Assembly (NCBI RefSeq): GCF_036227605.1
Contig: NZ_CP109487.1
Span: 5,433,001-5,497,000 of the forward strand
Direction of reading: 5' to 3'
Origin: Streptomyces sp. NBC_01439
Lineage (GTDB): Bacteria; Actinomycetota; Actinomycetes; Streptomycetales; Streptomycetaceae
Length of the DNA stretch: 64,000 nucleotides
Shown here: positions 25,336 to 31,769 of the stretch, in pieces
How the letters are laid out: each line of letters begins with the position of its first letter
Numbering within the stretch: the first letter of the stretch is position 1
Program-made: the position numbers and the translations under genes
The notes under the pieces: model-generated
Seen by the model: only the letters and a program-made list of their open reading frames with translations
What the model was told of the DNA's origin: nothing
Databases searched by the model: none

Positions 25336-25442
25336 CCCGCCGGACGATCTACAACACAGACTGCCGCCCACGACCAGCACGAGCACCCCGAAACGAGGTC
25401 ACGCCACCCCGCTGACCAGCCACTTCAAGATGGCGGAGCTTC
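25336..25442 (-). repeat. Right terminal inverted repeat of the 8.3-kb element
   Basis: Reverse complement matches 17154-17260 at about 90% of positions. Unlike the left copy it is not followed by the 140-residue protein gene. Confidence 0.85.
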
Positions 25443-25684
25443 TTTGTTCGGGCCTCGGTCAGCATCTTGTCGAGCTGGGCCGGACCACAGGTCTGCTTGT
25501 CGACGCCCTCGGGCCGGTCCTTGTTCCACAGGTGCGTCTGCTTCGACTTCGCGCAGCACTCGTTCCACACCCAGCGACACCGGTCCCACTCTGCCGTCAG
25601 GGCGGCGAGCGCAGTGGACGACACGCGCACGCGGAAGGTCCACCGGGCATGTCCGGAATCCCCCGCCATCTGCGTCGTCACCAT
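25443..25684 (-). pseudogene. tnpB: tnpB, N-terminal part (split gene)
   Basis: First 81 codons or so of the same tnpB whose C-terminal part is at 16163-17150. It begins MVTTQMAGDSGHARWTFRVR and contains the typical TnpB N-terminal segment WDRCRWVWNECCAKSKQTHL, then ends QLDKMLTEARTK at the element junction. Translation would run on for a further ~30 unrelated codons into the terminal repeat. The TTT at 25443-25445 is the right copy of the target duplication. Confidence 0.9.
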
Positions 25685-25846
25685 CCCAACAACCTATCCC
25701 CGACCAATGACAACAGCCGAAAGCACAGGTCGGACCAGATGCGAACCGACCTCCAGCGCTCCGCGCCTGCGACCCAAGCACCCATTCCTCCCCGGCCCCA
25801 AGGCCGCGGCCTCCTGAGAGAATTCCGGTGAAGTGAACGGTGACAG

Positions 25847-25875
25847 ATCCCGCCCGGACCGGTCCAGGGCGGGAT
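25847..25875. terminator. Hairpin after the truncated gene at 25.9-26.5 kb
   Basis: ATCCCGCCC at 25847-25855 pairs with 25867-25875, and the loop holds a further GGACCGGTCC palindrome. It lies downstream of the minus-strand operon ending at 25936. Confidence 0.55.
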
Positions 25876-25935
25876 TCGGCCGACACGACGACCGGGCGGG
25901 TCCGTCCCGCCCGGCAGCCCGGCAGCCCCGGTCGC

Positions 25936-26508
25936 TCACAGCAGCGCCGTCTCCACCCGGCCGGTGAACCGGCCGCCGACCTGATCGGCGAGCCACACGA
26001 TGCGGGCGGTGTCCTCGGCGAGCGCGGTGTTCCGCACGTGGACGTGGAGGGGGTGGTCCTCGGACAGCTCGCACTGTTAGAGGTAGCGGGAGTTGACCGA
26101 GAGCGTGAGGTACGCGTACTTCTGCGAGACGTACTCCAGCCCGGCCTCGGGCACCTCGGGCCAGGCGTTCAGATCGAACCGGACGGCCGCCGGGTCGGGA
26201 CACAGCGCGGCGACGAACGGCTCGGCGAGATCGAGCGGGTGGCACAAGTCGAAGACCGAGACCGGCAGGCACCGCACCGGGTCGTCGCCGGCGTCCGACG
26301 AGCCGTGCTCCCTTCCGGCCGCGGCCGACCACTTCAGGGCGGGCAGCACCTCGCGCACACGGGCCAGAACCTCCGGCGACCGGATCACCGCCTCGAAGTC
26401 GACCTCCCCGCCCGTGGTGTCCGCGATGTCCAGCAGGGTGCGCACGGCGCGCAGCGCCCGCGCCAGGTCCGGTGTCCTCAGGACGGCGGCGGCGTCGGAG
26501 TTGCTCAC
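25936..26508 (-). pseudogene. Unknown protein with premature in-frame stop
   Basis: The open part is 143 codons (26508 to 26077), starting MSNSDAAAVLRTPDLARALR and ending LTLSVNSRYL. The TAA at 26077-26079 is followed in the same frame by QCELSEDHPLHVHVRNTAL and so on to a TGA at 25936-25938, giving 190 residues in all. The downstream part looks coding, so the stop is probably a recent nonsense change; a single T-to-A change in a TTA or similar leucine codon would suffice. Family not recognised; no membrane segment. The GTG start overlaps the stop of the flavin monooxygenase gene, so the two form an operon and may share a task. Confidence 0.65.
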
Positions 26509-27704
26509 CGCGCCCCCTTTGCGGCGCGGCGGGCGATGGCCCCGGCGATCTTCTCCGCGTCCAGGGCCATCTCCCGGAACATGCCGCTGATGGGGTTGGA
26601 GAATCCGGTGAAGTAAAGGCCGCGGGCCTGCTCGGGGGTGCGGGCGCCGTGCGTGCGCGGACGGCCGCGCTCGTCGAGCACCCCGAGGTGGCCGACCAGC
26701 CCCTCCAACCCCCGGCGGTAGCCGGTCGCCGCGATCACCGCGTCCGGGGTGATCCGCGAGCCGTCCGCGAGCACCACCTCGGCGCCGTCGAAGGACTCGA
26801 CGGCGGCCACCGGCTCGACCCTGCCGCTGCGGACCGCGTCGATCAGGCCGACGTCCTGAACCGGTATCGACCCCTGCTTCACCCTGCTGTACAGCCCGGC
26901 GGCCGGGCGCGGAAGCCCGTACGCCGACAGGTCCGGTACGGAGACCCCGGCGACGAGCCGACCCACCCGGTCCACGAGCCACACCGGCAGTCGGCGCACC
27001 AGGATCCCGCTGCGCTGGGCCGGCCAGCCGGCGGTGGAGCGGCGCATGATGTGCGGCGCGGTGCGCACGGCGAGCCGCACCCGTGCCGCGCCGCCCTCGA
27101 CGAGGTCGACGGCTATCTCGGCGCCGGTGTTGCCGACGCCGACGACGAGGACGTCCTGGCCGGCGTACGGCCGGGGGTTGCGGTACGCGCGGGCGTGCAG
27201 CAGTCGGCCCTCGTACGCGTCCCGGCCCGGCCAGTCGGGCAGCGCCGGCGTGTGGTTGTACCCGGTGGCGATGACGACGGCCGAAGCCGCCAGCTCCCGG
27301 CCGCCGCTGGCGTGCAGGGTCCAGCCGCCCTCACCCTCGCCTTCGCCCTCGGGCGCGGCGGGCTCGATCCGGGTCACCTCCACGCCGGTGACCAGCTCCA
27401 GCTCGTGGAACTCGGCGTACTTCTCCAGGTAGCGCACGACGTCGTCGCGGGCGACCCAGCGCCCGAAGCGGCGCGGCATGGCCAGGCCCGGGAGGGCGGA
27501 GAGCCGGCGCGTGGTGTGCAGGCGCAGCCGGTCGTAGTGCTGCCGCCAGGATGCGCCGACCTCGTCGGACTTCTCGACGACCACCGCACGGACCCCGCGG
27601 GCGCGCAGCGCGGCGGCGGCGGCGAGGCCGCCGGGGCCGGCCCCGATGACGTACACGGGGCGGGGGCGGGTGGTCATGTCGGGTGCTGTGGGGTCTCCGG
27701 GCAT
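26505..27704 (-). CDS. Flavin-containing monooxygenase-like NAD(P)/FAD oxidoreductase
   Basis: 399-residue two-dinucleotide-binding flavoprotein. FAD motif VIGAGPGGLAAAAALRARG (about residues 16-34), the ATGYNH motif at the end of the first domain, and the second dinucleotide motif VVGVGNTGAEIAVDLVEGGA for NAD(P)H. The C-terminal ATGYRRGLEGLVGHLG and the final GFSNPISGMFREMALDAEKI complete the fold. It resembles YUCCA/FMO-type enzymes that oxygenate nitrogen, sulfur or keto substrates; substrate unknown. ATG at 27704 is used, and ATG at 27677 (MTTRPRPVYVIG) is a good alternative. A low-complexity EGEGEGEGG stretch lies near residue 125. Confidence 0.88.
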   Translation of the reverse strand: MPGDPTAPDMTTRPRPVYVIGAGPGGLAAAAALRARGVRAVVVEKSDEVGASWRQHYDRLRLHTTRRLSALPGLAMPRRFGRWVARDDVVRYLEKYAEFHELELVTGVEVTRIEPAAPEGEGEGEGGWTLHASGGRELAASAVVIATGYNHTPALPDWPGRDAYEGRLLHARAYRNPRPYAGQDVLVVGVGNTGAEIAVDLVEGGAARVRLAVRTAPHIMRRSTAGWPAQRSGILVRRLPVWLVDRVGRLVAGVSVPDLSAYGLPRPAAGLYSRVKQGSIPVQDVGLIDAVRSGRVEPVAAVESFDGAEVVLADGSRITPDAVIAATGYRRGLEGLVGHLGVLDERGRPRTHGARTPEQARGLYFTGFSNPISGMFREMALDAEKIAGAIARRAAKGAR

Positions 27705-27852
27705 GAGGTGTGATCGTATCGCCACGCTGGGTTGATGGGTCTCGGTCGGGCGGGGAATCGATTGCGGATCGATCACGGGCGCGCACGGTGGCCGCAGGAG
27801 CGCGGATCCCCGGCCGGCCGGGGCCTTGCGCGATCGCCCCGGATCCGCTCAA

Positions 27853-27867
27853 CTGACGTACCGTCAG
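27853..27867. promoter_or_regulatory. Palindromic operator, site 4 (DoxX / OB-fold promoter)
   Basis: CTGACGTACCGTCAG is a perfect match to CTGACG-N3-CGTCAG, 43 bases before the DoxX gene start. It is also ~150 bases from the divergent monooxygenase start, which it could influence. Confidence 0.8.
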
Positions 27868-27909
27868 ATAGAGCGTGCGCGTCGATCGCGAGAGGGGTGG
27901 GGGCCGCCG

Positions 27910-28362
27910 ATGCAGACCATCTGGCTCAGTGGGGCCGAATGGCTCGCCGTGCTCCGGATAGGCCTCGGCCTGTGGTGGCTGGAGAGCTGGCGGCACAAGG
28001 ACAAGAAGGGCTGGTTCGAGCGCGGCACCGGCATCGCCTGGGCCGCCGACGTCGCCGGCAAACACCGGTGGACCTTCGTCAAGGGCGGCTTCGAGCTGGT
28101 CGTCGCACCGCGGCCGAAGGCGATGGCGTACACCGTCGTCTACGCGGAACTCGCCCTCGGGTTGGGCCTCGTACTCGGCTTCCTGACCCCGGTCGCACTG
28201 ATCGGCGGACTCCTGCTGAACCTGCTCTACCTGGTGCTGATGATCCACGACTGGGCCGAGCAGGGCCAGAACGCGATGATGGCGCTCATCTCCCTCGTCG
28301 CGCTCCTCGCCATGTCCTGGCAGACCTGGTCCCTCGACGCGGCGATCGGACTGTTCCCGTGA
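27910..28362 (+). CDS. DoxX-family membrane protein
   Basis: 150-residue integral membrane protein of the DoxX/DoxD type. Four membrane segments are visible, starting with GAEWLAVLRIGLGLWWLESW, then AYTVVYAELALGLGLVLGFL, VALIGGLLLNLLYLVLMIHD and MMALISLVALLAMSWQTW. The family is named after a subunit of archaeal thiosulfate:quinone oxidoreductase; in actinobacteria its role is mostly unclear. ATG start at 27910 and GAGAGGGG upstream. Its stop overlaps the GTG start of the OB-fold gene, and the 15-bp operator precedes it, so it belongs to the proposed regulon. Confidence 0.82.
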   Translation: MQTIWLSGAEWLAVLRIGLGLWWLESWRHKDKKGWFERGTGIAWAADVAGKHRWTFVKGGFELVVAPRPKAMAYTVVYAELALGLGLVLGFLTPVALIGGLLLNLLYLVLMIHDWAEQGQNAMMALISLVALLAMSWQTWSLDAAIGLFP

Positions 28363-28781
28363 GCGGCGCGGTCCGGTACGACCTCCCCGAGGCGGACGAC
28401 TTCACCCGCCCCTACTGGGACGCGGCATCGGAGGGCCGGCTGCTGCTGCGGCGCTGCGCCGACTGCGGGCGGGCGCACCACTACCCGCGCGAGTTCTGCC
28501 CGTTCTGCTGGGCGGGCGAGGACCGCGTGACGTGGGAGCCGGCGAGCGGCCGGGCGACCCTCTACACGTGGTCGGTCATCCACCGCAACGACCTCCCGCC
28601 GTTCGGTACGCGCGTCCCGTACGCGGCGGCCGTCGTCGACCTCGCCGAGGGCCCGCGGATGATGACCGAGGTGGTGGACTGCGAGGCGGCGGACCTGCGC
28701 ATCGGCATGCCGCTGACGGTCACCTTCCGCGAGGCCGCGGACGGGGTGCGGGTGGCGGTCTTTCGGCCGGCACCGGACTGA
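28359..28781 (+). CDS. Zn-ribbon OB-fold (DUF35) protein
   Basis: 140-residue DUF35 protein: a rubredoxin-like zinc ribbon CADCGRAHHYPREFCPFC (two CxxC knuckles, about residues 33-50) followed by an OB-fold (about 60-138). In steroid side-chain catabolism the DUF35 domain of ChsH2 docks the Ltp2 aldolase, and stand-alone DUF35 proteins similarly partner thiolase-superfamily enzymes and bind acyl-CoA. A thiolase-superfamily gene lies 3 kb away at 31770-33023, separated by a toxin-antitoxin island, and may be the partner. The GTG start overlaps the DoxX stop. Confidence 0.88.
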   Translation: MSGAVRYDLPEADDFTRPYWDAASEGRLLLRRCADCGRAHHYPREFCPFCWAGEDRVTWEPASGRATLYTWSVIHRNDLPPFGTRVPYAAAVVDLAEGPRMMTEVVDCEAADLRIGMPLTVTFREAADGVRVAVFRPAPD

Positions 28782-28846
28782 GGGCCCTCCGGGCCGGGGG
28801 TCTTCCGGGCCCGGGTCTTCCGGGCGGGGGTCACTCGGGCCGGGGA

Positions 28847-29548
28847 TCAGGGCCAGAGCAGCTCGCGGTCCCAGGACCCGCCCGCGGTACGGGAGTACCG
28901 CAGGCGGACGTGCCGGCGCGCGGCGTCCCCCTGGAAGAACTCCACCTCGGTGGGCTCCAGTACGTACCGCGTCCAGGTCGGGGCCGGCGCGTCCGGCTCG
29001 ACGCCGGCCCGCTCCCAGGCGGCAGCCGAGACCCGCGCCAGCTCCGCCACCGAGCCGAGCACCTCGCTCTGCCGCCCGGTGAGCGCGGCGGCGAGCGCAC
29101 CCCGCGAGCGGACCGCCAGGTCCGCCCGGCTCTCCTCCGGCCCGCAGGCGGCGACCCGGCCCCGGACGCGGACCTGGCGGCCCACGGTCGGCCAGTAGAA
29201 CCCGAGGGCGGCCTCCGGGTGCCCGGCCAGCTGCACGCCCTTGGCGCTGGTGGCGTGCGAGGCGAAGTGCCAGCCGCGCGCGTCGACGTCGTGCAGCATC
29301 AACGTCCGCACATCGGGCCGCCCGTCCCCGTCCACGGTCGCCAGACCCATCGTGTGCGGCTCCAACTGCCCCGCCCGCGCGGCATGCACGAACCACTCCC
29401 GGAACAGAGCAACGGGCTCGGCGGGGGCAGCCTCCGGGTCGAAGTCGGGCAAGGGGGAGTCCCATACGCGCAGGGAGTGCAGGGTGGAGTGGAAGGCGTC
29501 GGTGGCGACTTCGCCGGCCCGGCCGGAACCGCTGGTCTCGCTCGTCAT
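28847..29548 (-). CDS. Pyridoxamine 5'-phosphate oxidase-family protein
   Basis: 233-residue PNPOx-type FMN enzyme. It has the N-terminal part of the split barrel (TMGLATVDGDGRPDVRTLML, about residues 66-85), GWHFASHATSAKGVQLAGHP and FYWPTVGRQVRVRGRVAA as in pdxH, and the C-terminal dimerisation motif RYVLEPTEVEFFQGDAARRH followed by WDRELLWP. The C-terminus ends LLWP where Escherichia coli PdxH ends in LAP-type sequence. It may be a true pyridoxine oxidase or a paralogue acting on another substrate. ATG at 29548; monocistronic. Confidence 0.85.
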   Translation of the reverse strand: MTSETSGSGRAGEVATDAFHSTLHSLRVWDSPLPDFDPEAAPAEPVALFREWFVHAARAGQLEPHTMGLATVDGDGRPDVRTLMLHDVDARGWHFASHATSAKGVQLAGHPEAALGFYWPTVGRQVRVRGRVAACGPEESRADLAVRSRGALAAALTGRQSEVLGSVAELARVSAAAWERAGVEPDAPAPTWTRYVLEPTEVEFFQGDAARRHVRLRYSRTAGGSWDRELLWP

Positions 29549-29600
29549 GAGGCCTATGGAACCAGGGCGGGCGGGCTTCGGCGGGCGGGGGTCGCCGGGG

Positions 29601-30003
29601 CGGTATCAGAGTTGTGCATGGGGTTTTCCCGTCAGTCCGATCGTCTCCGGGGCGGGCCGGTCCCTCAAGGGCGCTCCTCCGTCGCGTCGCTTCGCGATGT
29701 CGCTGCGCTCCACCCTTGACCGACCGTCCCGCCACGGAGAACCGAAGACTGCCGAGAAACCCCCAAAAGAACGGGCCGGTCCAAGCTTCAGGGACGGGCC
29801 GTCGGAGACACCCAGGCAGATACCGGCAGGGCACGGTGCCCAGACGGGACCCACGACAGCCACTTGCCGCGTCGGGGGGAGCGCGTCCGATCGCTACGCG
29901 CTCCCCATTGCTCAGCGTCTCCACCCCGTCTCGGGCCGGACATAGGCCGCCCACGACCCGCTGGCGCTCCTCCTGCACGCGTCCGACGGCCGTCCGGGGT
30001 TGG
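29601..30003 (+). repeat. Left ~400-bp arm of the toxin-antitoxin island
   Basis: Starts near CGGTATCAGAGTTGTGCATG and runs to the GTTGGTCCCG at about 30003. I recognise the central part (AACCGAAGACTGCCGAGAAA and flanks) as a segment that recurs in Streptomyces genomes, often wrongly annotated as short proteins. No gene is supported inside it. Confidence 0.75.
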
Positions 30004-30045
30004 TCCCGTCTCTGTCCCTCGTGCGGGCGATGGCGGGTCCATTGC

Positions 30046-30065
30046 TTTCGAAGTAGTTTCAAAGT
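30046..30065 (+). promoter_or_regulatory. Direct repeat at the antitoxin start, possible autoregulatory operator
   Basis: TTTCGAAGT (30046-30054) and TTTCAAAGT (30057-30065) repeat with an 11-bp period, one helical turn, directly before the antitoxin ATG at 30067. TAGTTT at 30054-30059 fits a -10 box, which would make the mRNA leaderless; no ribosome site is visible. Autoregulation by the antitoxin is usual for such operons. Confidence 0.45.
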
Positions 30066-30066
30066 C

Positions 30067-30546
30067 ATGAGTGCCGAGAACGCCGCCGTGAACTTCTCCG
30101 AGCTGGTCAACAAGAACAAGCAGACTCTGGCTCGGCTCAAGGAGTCACCACGGTTGCTGCTGCACCGTAGGGACGGTGAGGATTTGGTCCTCACCACCGC
30201 GGCCAGAGCCGAGCAGGACCAGACCGTGGTCTCGGCCGCCACAAAGATGCTGTCAGCCATGGCGAGGCGAGAGCCCGGCAGCATGGAGTTGCTCCTCGAC
30301 ATACTGCCGGAGGCATTTCCCTGGGTCCGTTTCCTTCCTGAGCCGGACGTCCATGCCTTTGCTGTGGAATTGGTCGACACCATGCGCGCCGCCGACTCGA
30401 TCGGCAACAACGCGTCCGTCGCTCAGTTGCTCATCGCCTGGCAGCACACGGCCGAGGTGCATTCCGATCCTGTTCTCCTGTCGGCACTGACGACGGACCA
30501 CGGTGCGGACTACGGCCCCGCATCCGACCCGCTTGACGTCCGTTGA
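30067..30546 (+). CDS. Antitoxin (prevent-host-death / Phd-like)
   Basis: 159-residue protein. The first ~60 residues resemble Phd-type antitoxins: NFSELVNKNKQTLARLKESP, then RLLLHRRDGEDLVLTTAAR, the DNA-binding and dimer part. The helical remainder (MARREPGSMELLLDILPEAF onward) would wrap the toxin. The stop overlaps the TTG start of the toxin gene (TTGA), so the pair is translationally coupled with antitoxin first, as usual. ATG at 30067. Confidence 0.72.
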   Translation: MSAENAAVNFSELVNKNKQTLARLKESPRLLLHRRDGEDLVLTTAARAEQDQTVVSAATKMLSAMARREPGSMELLLDILPEAFPWVRFLPEPDVHAFAVELVDTMRAADSIGNNASVAQLLIAWQHTAEVHSDPVLLSALTTDHGADYGPASDPLDVR

Positions 30547-30902
30547 CCACAGGACGCGGTGACCGAGCCGCACCTCCGGCACCTGAGGGTCAATGGGATG
30601 TCCGCTTCGCCGATGCCGCATCGGCGAAGGGCTGGGAATGTCTCGCCCAGCAAGCACGTGAGAACACGTACCGCGCCTGGGTCATGATGCGCACGGAACC
30701 CAGGCCCGCGGTCGAAACATCTCGTCACCACCGTCTCAAGGGAACTCTGTCCCACGGAATTCACCGTGGACAGACGTGTGCGCAGTGGCAGATCGAGGTG
30801 ACGGGAGGCGGTCGGATTTGGTACCTCGTGGACACGGCTCGTGACACCTGTTGGATCACCTTTGCCGGAACCGGGCACCCACGCGCGACGGACAGCAAGT
30901 GA
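30543..30902 (+). CDS. RelE/ParE-like toxin
   Basis: 119-residue protein with the layout of a RelE/HigB-superfamily toxin: an N-terminal helix-hairpin (WDVRFADAASAKGWECLAQQ), a basic middle (SRHHRLKGTLSHGIHRGQ) and the beta-sheet core QWQIEVTGGGRIWYLVDTAR ending WITFAGTGHP. The family cuts mRNA on the ribosome or inhibits gyrase; which applies here is unknown. A ~16-residue polar leader precedes the domain. TTG start overlapping the antitoxin stop. It is enclosed by the long inverted repeats. Confidence 0.72.
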   Translation: MTTGRGDRAAPPAPEGQWDVRFADAASAKGWECLAQQARENTYRAWVMMRTEPRPAVETSRHHRLKGTLSHGIHRGQTCAQWQIEVTGGGRIWYLVDTARDTCWITFAGTGHPRATDSK

Positions 30903-30954
30903 CGTGGACAGCCGGTCGGGGTCGTTGAGAAGAGCGTGGCAATCTGAGGCGGCC

Positions 30955-31364
30955 TATTTCCAGCCCCGGCCGGTCGTCGGACGCAGGTCGAGCGCCGGAC
31001 CCGAGGCCGTGGGCGGCCTATGTTCGGCCCAAGACGGCCGTCGGACGCTGAGCGGTGACGAGCGCGTAGCGATCGGACGCGCCCACTGACCCGGGCCCGG
31101 GTCTGGACGGGCCCCGTCTCTCGGCCGCGGCTCTTCACTCCGGACGGGGACGGGCGTCTCCGACCGCCCCGCCCTGGTCCTTGAACACCCGGCTCGTTCT
31201 TTTGGGGGTTTCTCGGCAGTCTTCGGTTCTCCGTGGCGGGACGGTCGGTCAAGGGTGGCCGAAGGCCATCGCGAAGCGACGCGACGAAGGAGCGCCCTTG
31301 AGGGACCGGCCCGACACGGAGACGATCGGACTGACGGGAAAACCCCATACGCATCCCTGATGCC
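30955..31364 (-). repeat. Right ~400-bp arm of the toxin-antitoxin island
   Basis: Reverse complement of this arm matches 29601-30003. Its outer edge reads CGGCATCAGGGATGCGTATG against CGGTATCAGAGTTGTGCATG on the left. Confidence 0.75.
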
Positions 31365-31516
31365 GGCCGGGTGGCCCCGCCCCGCCCCGCCCCCGAAGAA
31401 ATCTTTCGCCCCACCGATGAGTTTTCCTCCCCGACGCAGTCATACGTACGAGACCGCACCACTCCGTACCCCGCCCCGCGCACACACCCGCACGCACCCC
31501 CGGAGGGACACGCATC

Positions 31517-31723
31517 ATGGCCGAGACAGTCAAGGGCCCCGCCAGCTACTTCCCCTCGATCGAGAAGAAGTACGGACGTCCGATCGGGGAGTGGCAGGAC
31601 CTCATCCGGTCCTCGCCGCTGACGAAGCACATGGAGCTCGTCTCGTGGCTCAAGGCCGAGCACGGTCTGGGGCACGGTCACGCCAACGCGCTCGTGGCGC
31701 ACACCCTCGCCGAGGGCAAGTAA
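31517..31723 (+). CDS. DUF4287-domain protein
   Basis: 68-residue DUF4287 protein: SYFPSIEKKYGRPIGEWQDL and then HMELVSWLKAEHGLGHGHAN, the typical short helical pattern of the family. The function is unknown; DUF4287 also occurs fused to DUF5655. GGAGGG lies nine bases before the ATG. Monocistronic, just outside the toxin-antitoxin island. Confidence 0.88.
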   Translation: MAETVKGPASYFPSIEKKYGRPIGEWQDLIRSSPLTKHMELVSWLKAEHGLGHGHANALVAHTLAEGK

Positions 31724-31769
31724 GAGCAAGTAGCCGTCCCGGCAAGACCGCACCCGGGCCGGGGGCCGG

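Larger units (their letters stand above)
17154..25442. mobile_element. 8.3-kb insertion with 107-bp inverted ends inside tnpB
   Basis: The 8289-bp segment is bounded by inverted repeats of about 107 bp (17154-17260 and 25336-25442; roughly 11 mismatches, with 39 bases at 17201-17239 identical) and by a TTT duplication. Removing it and one TTT joins tnpB in frame. Contents in order: a coiled-coil/winged-helix protein, an IS5-type transposase, a membrane protein, a VOC protein, a nested ISL3 compound element, and a membrane-protein pseudogene. I do not recognise the family of the terminal repeats. Which transposase moved it is unclear; the IS5-type protein next to the left end is the best candidate. 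Confidence 0.8.
16098..25830 (-). mobile_element. IS200/IS605-type TnpB element, split by an 8.3-kb insertion
   Basis: The right end is marked by the sub-terminal hairpin at 16100-16129 closing with TTCAA on the minus strand at about 16098. The left end lies upstream of the tnpB start, in palindrome-rich sequence at about 25790-25830. No TnpA transposase is present, so the element depends on one supplied elsewhere. The element's single gene is cut in two by the 17154-25442 insertion. Exact boundaries at the left end are uncertain. Confidence 0.7.
29601..31364. mobile_element. Toxin-antitoxin island bracketed by ~400-bp inverted repeats
   Basis: Two ~400-bp arms (29601-30003 and 30955-31364) in opposite orientation enclose a two-gene toxin-antitoxin operon. 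The arms share a 64-base identical run (29710-29773 against 31195-31258) and are similar throughout. No transposase is present. The structure looks like a non-autonomous mobile cassette, but I could not find a clear target duplication at its edges, so mobility is inference. Confidence 0.65.

Noticed and set aside
25198..25386. 62-codon minus-strand frame next to the right terminal repeat
   Set aside because: Runs into the terminal repeat; no ribosome site or similarity.
29614..30030. Frames in the arms of the toxin-antitoxin island (for example one beginning MHGVFPSVRSS)
   Set aside because: They lie in repeat DNA, occur in both arms in different frames, and carry no domain.
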